From Chaetomium olivaceum (lineage: Eukaryota; Ascomycota; Sordariomycetes; Sordariales; Chaetomiaceae), in NCBI GenBank assembly GCA_039881045.1, contig JAYWVB010000012.1, positions 310,001-374,000 of the forward strand: DNA of 64,000 nt, in the 5' to 3' direction. The notes under the pieces were generated by a model. The model made no database searches and was not told the DNA's origin. It worked only from the letters and a program-made list of their open reading frames with translations. Every line of letters starts with the position of its first letter. Within the stretch, counting starts at the first letter, position 1. The position numbers were made by a program, and so were the translations under genes. Below, piece after piece: positions 56,862 to 64,000 of this stretch.

Positions 56862-57525
56862 TTTAATAGGATGGTTGATTTGTTTGCCATGGACTTCTGG
56901 AAGGCACGGTCTTCACTATCTTCTTAAATCCCTTCGACAGCAGAGCCCTTCGGCACAACTCTCGAGCCGATCTTGCCTCCGACATAAGCCGGGAAATGAT
57001 GGAGCTCTCGATTCAGAGCTGTGCCGGTGACATATTGATCAGTTACTCAATGGGGTTTGGCTTAAAGCAAGGAACAGACAAAACATTGGTACGGACGGAT
57101 GAAACAAAAGTAGTTTTTGTTGCTATACCCAAAAAGGAAACTTTTTGATATGTCACTACCCGCACCCAGTCATTCCGAGTCAGCCCTGTCCGCCACGCCC
57201 AAGGCTTTGATGACATGATTCACTCAGAATTACACGATTGATGGGAGCTTACAAAGGTTTTTAGTGGACTTGGAAGCGGCAGTAGCCAATTCAAGTTCCT
57301 GACTCGGACCATCCCAAGGGTTTCAGGCCGGGGAACTTTGGCTCGTCGGCTTTGATCAGACACATGTTGATTACAAGTTCCAGGGACAGCTACAAGAATC
57401 AGTATTAAAATACTGCTCCCATGGGGCGCTCCAAGAGTTGCTTTTATTCAAGTAAGGCAGTCAAAGTCAGTCCAACTCCTTGCCCGCCACCCCCTCTGCT
57501 CCGGCGGCAGAAGCGGCTACCCCAG
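56862..57525. other. Spacer between monooxygenase and tyrosinase
   Basis: 0.66 kb holding the monooxygenase promoter and the tyrosinase 3' end. Both genes are on the minus strand. No further feature is seen. Confidence 0.5.
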
Positions 57526-59021
57526 CTAAAGGTACACATAGCACAACGGCGTGCCCCCAAGTGTATCCAAAACACCCTGGATGGGCACCGCCGGCCCCAG
57601 CCTCCCCATATCGAGCAGATCATGGACCGTCCCCTCGCGGCTGGGCGGGTTGTTACGGAAGGTGATGGTGCCGTTGATCTTGCCCGCCTCATCCGGGTGC
57701 AGGATCTGCCAGATCCAGTAAAGACGGTCAATCATGGCGTGGTGCAGGTAAAAGGCCGGGTCGTTGAGCGACGTGAAGACGTCGGAGCCGTCGCCCCCCA
57801 TGGCGTAGTGGCCCGCGCCGTGCAGGCGGAGGGTTCCGTAGGGGCCTTGCAGCTCGTCTTGGAAGTGGCCAACGGTGGCTGACGCAGGGCCAGTGGTGAC
57901 GTTGAGGAGGTTGGAGGCCGTGAAGGTGGATGTAGAGGCGGCCGTGGTGAGGTCGCGGCGCTGGCAGCGCGGGTTTAAAGACTTGACGTCGGTGAAGACA
58001 GGGGTGTAGCCTTGCATGGCGGGCTGGACGGGGCCGATGTTGATGGTGTATCTGCGGTCGAGGATGTCATGTTCAGATTGGCTGTGTTCCAGGGCATGGA
58101 GACCCAAAGAATGGTGAAGGGGTGGTTGGTAGAGCATACCCGACAAAAGGACCCGACTTCACGCAGCCGCCACCCTTCCCAGATGGCAGCCAAACCCGTC
58201 CAGCGCCGACAACACTGCCGTTGTGCGCAAAGTACTCGCCATCGCCGCCTAGGCTAGTGTCACTGCCGTCGAAGACTGGCGACTTGGACAGATCGTCCTG
58301 ATACTTGAACCAGTTCCAGTACTGTGATTGGGATTAGGGTTGCTGTGGCTTTGATACAGATCCCAAACAAGCAGCTGAGATAGAACGTACCGGCAGATAC
58401 CCAGCGTAACCGCAATGGTTGCGCAGCTTCTGCTCCCAAAGCCAAATCAGGTAGCGGTGCCACGTAAGGAAGTTGGCCGTGCCGTGGATGATGTTGGTCT
58501 GGTTCATGTGCACGGCGACAAAGTCATCGAAGTGGTTCTGTGCTGCCGAAAAGTCTGGATCGACGGAGGGTAAATCCCACAGGCATTTTACTGCCCTGAT
58601 GTAATCCTTTTTCTCGCGTCTGGCCATATGCTCCCTAGATAAAAGAGGTACAGAGTTAATGTCAGCGTGTCAAGTGCAACAGCAGCAGTTTGTCAGATTT
58701 CCGCGTCTAGACTGCCTGACCAGCAAAACAATATGACCGTGGCAACAAGACATCTCGTCACCAGATGTGGAAGACTTTCAGTGAGAAAGGAAAAGGGTGT
58801 GGCTACCAATCTTTGCGGACGGCAGCGTTGGCGAGCGTGCACGTTTTGCCTCCATCTCCAGGCTGGGCATCAGGAACCGGCTTGTTCGTCTCGCGCAGTT
58901 TCGCTTCAACTTGCTTCTGCAGATTTTGGAGGATTGCCGCGGCGTCATTCGCAGGGGCTGCGGTGATAAGGGCCACACCGAATAGAAGGGCGCCAATGGC
59001 CGGCACAGATGGAAAACGCAT
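57526..59021 (-). CDS. Secreted tyrosinase (type 3 copper oxidase)
   Basis: Extracellular or secretory-pathway enzyme that hydroxylates and oxidises phenols. The exons 59021-58807, 58634-58391, 58321-58140 and 58051-57526 give exactly 388 aa, the size of short secreted fungal tyrosinases. A signal peptide is clear (MRFPSVPAIGALLFGVALIT). CuA ligands: HFDDFVAVH, IIHGTANFLTWHR. CuB ligands: LHGAGHYAMGG and DPAFYLHHAMIDRLYW. The linking blocks CGYAGYLPYWNWFKYQDD and FVGYTINIGPVQP are formed across introns 2 and 3, and NPRCQRRDL is typical. There are several N-glycosylation sequons. It is bounded by bZIP-2 (divergent) and the monooxygenase. Tyrosinase is not a standard arsenic gene; see findings. 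Confidence 0.93.
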
Positions 59022-60134
59022 CTTGGGCAGGTTCAAAGCGGCGCCACGAAATGCTCGACTTGCATGTAAAAGGTGGGTGATCGACACCGGGTCAAAACCA
59101 CGAGGGGATGGGTAGTACGCCCTTTAGTACCTCCCCAGATTGGGGATGGGTACTGTTGCCGAGTTTGAAACCCGGGCATGTTAGGGTATGGCGCCGAGTT
59201 GACGTCTCGCTTGGTACCGGACATCTGGAGCCGGTGCTTCTCGATTGGCGCGGGAGTGCCAATATTGGCCCACGACCCTGGATGCGGTCCATGTCTAATA
59301 ATTAACGAGATGTCGTGCGGGTTCGGTAAGGTATCTTACCCAATCGCATCAGGGACACAAGACCGATGCATGGTAAGCTTACTGCAAGGTGCTGTTTCTC
59401 GTTAGTATTAGAAGCCTTGGTAATTCGCCATCTGAACATTCTTTGATCAAGATTCTGGAACCTCCCCCAGATCTCCCTAGGGTATGATCGGGCGTCTAAA
59501 GTAAAACAAAGTAAAGGAATAGAAGCGGCTGTTTTGTGTGTAGCACCAGAGATTTTGCTACGCCGCCCAAGAAGAAATTTTCGTTACTTATCACCGCCCG
59601 CGCCGACATGGGAGCCACTCATTCTTGAGACTTTCCCCCGTTCAATCTCAGCCTGATTTCCAATTCCTTTTGGTTTGGGAACCAATTGCCATGATTCCGC
59701 CTTCGCCCGCTTTATAACGCGGAAACCGTGAGAAAACTACCTTATTTATGTCGTCGATTATAATGATCGCCAGCATCCTTCTCCACTTTCAACCCGTCCG
59801 AGTTTAGCTTCCCCAAAGCTGCAAAGCAAGCTCCCATCATCATCCATGTCTCGACTCAGGAGCCTCAAACAGTTCTCCCCTCTCGACTCCTAAAAGGGAT
59901 TAGGTTACGAGAACTTTATGATTGTATGATTGGTCCCTTGATGTGCCCGGGTGGGGGACGCGGCAAGCGCCGTCGACCCCCGTGCTTCAGCGGAAGTGGC
60001 GACTCAGCTTTGTCGACTAAGAATTGAAGTACGGTCAGGACTTGACCAAAAGGAAAGAAGGAACATCTACCTGTCTTACGTTCCCATTTTTCACAGCCCA
60101 GTCGCTCCCACCACTAGGTACCCTCTCTGCACCA
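59022..60134. promoter_or_regulatory. Divergent promoter between tyrosinase and bZIP-2
   Basis: 1.1 kb with both genes transcribed outward. A TTTATAA lies near 59710. No clear bZIP palindrome is seen. Short open frames at 59033-59405 are not coding in character. Confidence 0.45.
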
Positions 60135-60996
60135 ATGACACCAGGAGGAAAGGTAAGTTTGCAGCCTCTTTTATCCGGTACATGTCAATGTAACATTTCA
60201 CTAACTGGATACGATTTGTGGTGTTTAGGAACAGCAAGATCCCTCCACAGATCCCTCTTCCGCCGCAGCAAGGATACGGAACAATCAGAGGCGGTCTAGG
60301 GCACGCCACCGCGAGTTCGTCGATGAACTAAAAGCCAAAGTTCGCGAGTATGAGCGCCAAGGAATTCAAGCCACGCTGGAGATGCGCCAAGCAGCCCGCA
60401 AAGTTGCTCTTGAAAATTCGCGATTAAGGTCCCTCCTGGCCTCCCGTGGGGTCACGGACGAGGAGGTTAGTCACTATCTATCGCAATTCGAAGACCGCGC
60501 GTCGGTGGGCTTGCCAACTGCGGCTTCGACGCCGCAACCAGCATCGACGCCGCAAACAGATGATTCATGCCGGTTCCCAGTCGGGTCAGACTCAGGCCAG
60601 TCGCGCTCAGATCGCGGCGCGTCTGATCCTGAACCACCTTCCGGTTTGACCACGCTTGCCGTTGCTGCGGATACCAGCATCCGGCAAACATGTTGCGGGC
60701 CTACCACGCAGTGTTCTGCCGACGATGGACCACGCGTTCAGGGATCTGGAGCAGAGCCTCGGCCACAGGGCAACCCAGCGTCGCCGTCACCCAGTCCAAA
60801 TACTCCCACCGCGACGACGGCTTCACACCTGGAAATGTCGTGTACCGCTGCCGCCCACATCATGGCCAACATGTACAGGAATGGAAACAGCGAGCTTGCG
60901 AGAGAGGCCTTGGGATGCTCCGGGCCTGAGGAATGTTATGTCAAGAATACCCTAGTTTTTCAACTCCTTGATAGGGCAGAAGCAGGCGAACAGTAA
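60135..60996 (+). CDS. bZIP transcription factor 2 of the arsenic cluster
   Basis: A nuclear regulator of 261 aa in two exons (60135-60152 and 60229-60996; intron GTAAGT..TAG with branch site CTAAC). The first exon has only six codons (MTPGGK). The basic region is IRNNQRRSRARHREFVDELK and the zipper follows through EYERQGIQATLEM and KVALENSRLRSLLASRGV. The remainder is Pro/Ser-rich, with clustered cysteines (TCCGPTTQCSADD) and a C-terminal helix starting with CTAAAHIMANMY. This type of fungal bZIP, with an NNQRRSRAR core and a long linker, recurs beside detoxification genes. The 3' end is 91 bp from the end of ACR3. An arsenic-sensing role for the Cys cluster is inference. Confidence 0.87.
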
Positions 60997-61087
60997 CACA
61001 AGTCTTGGGGTATCCTCACATCAGTCTATCGTTACCCAGAATCACGCGACAAATAAGAGAAATAAAACATAAACCTCTGCCGATCTC

Positions 61088-62448
61088 TCAGTCCAACCAC
61101 CTCCATTTGTTTCCGATCCACTTAACAACATATACCAGAAAAATCAACACGGGCACCTCAATCAAGGGCCCGACTGTAGCGGCCAAGGCCTGGTCACTTT
61201 GCGGGCCGTATGTGGCGACGGCGACGGCAATGGCGAGCTCGAAGTTGTTGCTGGCGGCTGTGAAGCTCTGTGTCGCACTGAGCTTGTATCCGAAACCCGC
61301 CCTCCGCGATACCCAGAGCGTGACGAAAAAGATAACAATGAAATACACCAGCAAAGGAGCAGCGACCCGGACGACGGATACGATCTGGTGGACGACTTGC
61401 CGACCCTGCGAGGCGAAGAGGACGATGATGGTGTACAGAAGACCGATCAGCGACCAGGGCGCCAAGTATTTCATGAAGACGTTCATGAACCATTCGTGGC
61501 CAGCAATGGCCCGCACCGCAAAACGGGTCACGAGGGCCGCACCGAAGGGGATGCCCAGGAATACACCCACGCTGGTGGCGACGACCGTGTACGACACGTC
61601 CAGGGTGCCGGACTCACGGCTGATGACGCGGATGTAGAGGAGGGCGAGGGGCGCAAAAAGTACCATCTGAAGGATCGAGTTGACGGCGACCAGGATGGCG
61701 CAATATTCCGTATCGCCGCCAGCCAGGCTCGTCCAGATCAAGACCTAATTGTGAGGTTAAAAACGAGCCCTTCATCCTGCGAGGAGACAACCGAACGGGG
61801 TTCACCTACCATAGCAATGCATCTTCCAAGACCGACAAGAATCAGACCAACGCGGAGCTCACCCTTGTCGGGTAGGAACGCCCAAGCAAGCCCCAGCTGA
61901 TGATGGAAGTGTCAGTTACCAAACTTAACGAAAGAGTTGAAAGCACGGCGGGTGTACATACCATGAGAAGGGGCGCCACAATCCAGTTGACAAACACGCT
62001 AAAGCCGATCTGCTTCCAGATACCCCTGTGCGAGAAGATTTGGTGCAATACCTCGTACTGCACCTTGCAGAGGATCGGATACATCATCACCAGCAGCCCG
62101 ACAGCTACGACCGTAAGTCAGTTGGGACGCCAAAGACGAGAGGGTGGGAGATATACCGATCGGAATAGACACGTCCGCAAACTTGCCCTTCTGCAACGCC
62201 GGGCCAACCTCAGGCATGAAGTTGCCCAGCAGGACGCCGAGGACCATGGCGAGTAGAATCCACACCGCCAGGAAGCGGTCGAGCCAGCCAAGAGATTTGA
62301 AGGCAGAGGTTTTCTTCGCTGGCCTGGTATCCTCCTGAGTGGCCTGTTTCTCTGCATCACCGGACGACCGAGGCGCTGGGGAGTCCGTTGCCGTGTTCGA
62401 TGTTTTCGCCGGCAGCACCGCCGGGTCATCGATGGGTTGATTCGCCAT
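61088..62448 (-). CDS. ACR3: ACR3 arsenite efflux permease
   Basis: Plasma-membrane arsenite exporter of the bile/arsenite/riboflavin transporter family. The exons 62448-62157, 62104-61962, 61896-61810 and 61744-61088 give exactly 392 aa. A hydrophilic N-terminus (PAKTSNTATDSPAPRSSGD) precedes ten membrane helices. Landmarks: FLAVWILLAMVLGVLLGNF, then PIAVGLLVMMYPILCKVQYE across intron 1, then the catalytic cysteine in GRCIAMVLIW at the junction of exons 3 and 4, and FTAASNNFELAIAVAVATYG. The family-defining Cys and the helix 9 Asn/Glu motif are intact. It is divergent from arsH over 666 bp; a TATATAG about 120 nt upstream of the start is a candidate TATA box. Confidence 0.96.
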
Positions 62449-63114
62449 GGTGATAAAGATTGTTGGATTGTTGGTGACCCGAAGCACCTGTTCAGCCGCT
62501 TCAGTCCTTGAAACTTATGGGAAATGGAGAAAGATGCATGAAGGAGGATGTGGTGTGGCCGTATCTATATAGGGCACCGTATCCGTCGTAACCTCAACTC
62601 TTGGTTCGATGGAAGACTCCAGGCCCACGCCATTATGCGATGGAAGTCAATCGTGGATGGGCTCACAAAACTTTGCCCCACTAAATTCTTTCGGAACTCG
62701 CTAACATGGACCAATCATCGGTGGGCAGTGACATGCATTGCGTTTTCAGAGGTTTCAACTGCTTCGAGGACGACTTGAGAGACAGTCCGATGTTCATCCA
62801 GTAATTGGTGGTACTTTACTTTCTGCTGTTTTTATTTTTCTACTTTTCTTTGTTTACTTCTTGTCATTGATCTTGTCAAATAACCAGTTCATGTGCCCAC
62901 CCAATTAACACCGTAAGCAAAGTTGTCTTTTTGTTTCTTTCCATTTTCAGTTGCACCACGTTACAATGTGGCTAAAATACACAGAATGCTACGGCCCGCA
63001 CCCGCCCTCTATGTCTCTCCGTGGTTTGTCCCCATATTAAGGAGTAAGCCCGTTCCGGTTGCCGTGCGCAGGTTCTTCCATCAACAACACCCCTCTCTTC
63101 ACGCTCAGCCAAAA
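62449..63114. promoter_or_regulatory. Divergent promoter between ACR3 and arsH
   Basis: 666 bp from start to start. A TATATAG on the ACR3 strand at about 62566-62572 and a CCAAT at 62711-62715 are visible. The second half is T-rich (62810-62950). If arsH starts at the upstream Met 62986, the region is shorter by 129 bp. No palindromic bZIP site stands out. Confidence 0.5.
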
Positions 63115-64000
63115 ATGGGCGATCTCAACAACACCGCTGCAATCCGGGAGCGCACGCTGCCCGTTGCCGATCCCTTATATCAGTTTTGCTCTTTTCCAAT
63201 CCAAGCAAGCGATGACAGCCCTGACGTGCGTCAACGATATCGCCCATTCCTCCTCAAAGATGAGATATCCAACTCGGACTGGGTCGCGAAGCTCGAACTA
63301 GCCACGGCGGCCGAGATGGTGGAAACTCAGCTTCTCTCCCAGGGGAAGGACAGACTAAGAGTTCTTGTGCTCTATGGGAGTCTTAGAAGCCGGTTCGTGC
63401 CCCTGGCCCCGGCAATATTTGGTGATCTGCAGAAGCCAATTTGAACATCGACGCCAGATCCTACTCGAAGCTCCTTGCCTACGAAGCCTCTCGCATTCTC
63501 TTCCGCCTCGGCTGTGACGTGCGGGTCTACGATCCGTCAGGTCTACCGGTGAAGGATGACCAGCAGCACGAGCACCCGAAAGTTCAGGAGCTCCGGGAAC
63601 TGAGCAAGTGGAGTGATGGCCACGTCTGGGTGAGCCCAGAGCAGCATGGTGCGCTTGTATGTCCACCCACAGCATCCGGGCAACTTCGAGTCGGACTGAG
63701 AAGCTGACAGAGTAACGGCAACAGACCGGTGTTTTCAAGAACCAGATCGACTGGATCCCACTTTCCACCGGCAGCGTCCGGCCGACGCAGGGGAGGACAT
63801 TAGCCATCGCCCAGGTCAACGGGGGTTCACAGTCCTTCAACGCAGTGAACTCGCTACGTATCCTGGGTCGCTGGATGAGAATGTTCACCATTCCAAATCA
63901 GAGCTCCATCCCGCAGGCGTGGACACACTTTACCGATGCCGACGATCCGGTAGATGGGGGCAGCCGTCTCAAGCCGAGCTCAAACAGAGACAGGTTGGTA
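63115..64000 (+). CDS. arsH: ArsH, NADPH-dependent FMN oxidoreductase (organoarsenical oxidase), cut by window end
   Basis: A flavodoxin-like enzyme that oxidises trivalent organoarsenicals to less toxic pentavalent forms. The exons seen are 63115-63392, 63458-63656 and 63725 onward. N-terminus MGDLNNTAAIRER; FMN site VLYGSLRSRSYSKLLAYEAS formed across intron 1; then YDPSGLPVKDD, WVSPEQHGALTGVFKNQIDW across intron 2, and GRTLAIAQVNGGSQSFNAVN, RMFTIPNQSSIPQAW. The protein runs off the window at residue about 251, with only the last part missing. The frame is also open upstream to 62923, with an in-frame Met at 62986 giving a basic, aliphatic extension (MLRPAPALYVSPWFVP) of mitochondrial-presequence type; start choice is uncertain. 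Confidence 0.95.

Noticed and set aside
62449..63114. A Yap8-type palindrome in the ACR3/arsH promoter
   Set aside because: I searched for it by eye and found no convincing match, so no site is annotated.
1..64000. CRISPR arrays, bacterial operons, insertion sequences
   Set aside because: Introns, C6/bZIP factors and LINE structure show a fungal nuclear genome; no spaced repeats of CRISPR type were seen.

Overview
The window is nuclear DNA of a filamentous ascomycete, probably a sordariomycete-type mould. Genes carry several short introns (about 50-110 nt, GT..AG with visible lariat signals), intergenic spaces are 0.5-3.5 kb, and the gene families are typical of such fungi: Zn2Cys6 and bZIP regulators, MFS and ABC transporters, a NACHT receptor, a Tad-like LINE, a GMC oxidoreductase, a secreted tyrosinase and an ACR3 pump. 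I assign no species.

Layout. 1-30 kb: an uncharacterised membrane protein, a Zn2Cys6 regulator, a secreted TAP-type serine hydrolase, an SRR1-like gene, a DHA-type MFS transporter, a decayed ABCC/MRP transporter, small hypothetical genes and a type II membrane glycosyltransferase-like gene, separated by long empty spacers. 30-43 kb: a damaged island with a dead sugar transporter, a small AT-rich pocket, an intact secreted saponin-hydrolase-like gene, and a 5.4-kb LINE that ends in a TAA-rich tail inside the coding sequence of a RAD5/HLTF-like SNF2 helicase relic. 43-51.9 kb: a NACHT NLR (C2H2 fingers, ankyrin-like tail), a GMC oxidoreductase and a small membrane protein.

52.4-64 kb is the most coherent part. 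It is an arsenic gene cluster: arsenite methyltransferase (ArsM), bZIP, Baeyer-Villiger-type flavin monooxygenase, secreted tyrosinase, second bZIP, ACR3 arsenite efflux permease and ArsH (cut by the window end). ArsM/bZIP-1, tyrosinase/bZIP-2 and ACR3/ArsH are divergent pairs. Methylation, efflux and organoarsenical oxidation would work together; the monooxygenase and the tyrosinase are unusual members. All these genes read open after splicing except the monooxygenase, which has one single-base slip.

Many other genes have one-base frame slips, most often in short G/C runs. Much of this looks like base-calling error rather than decay. Two transporters also carry in-frame stops that such slips cannot explain. 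Exon boundaries were worked out by hand from reading frame and splice signals, and family names come from recalled motifs; no database was searched.
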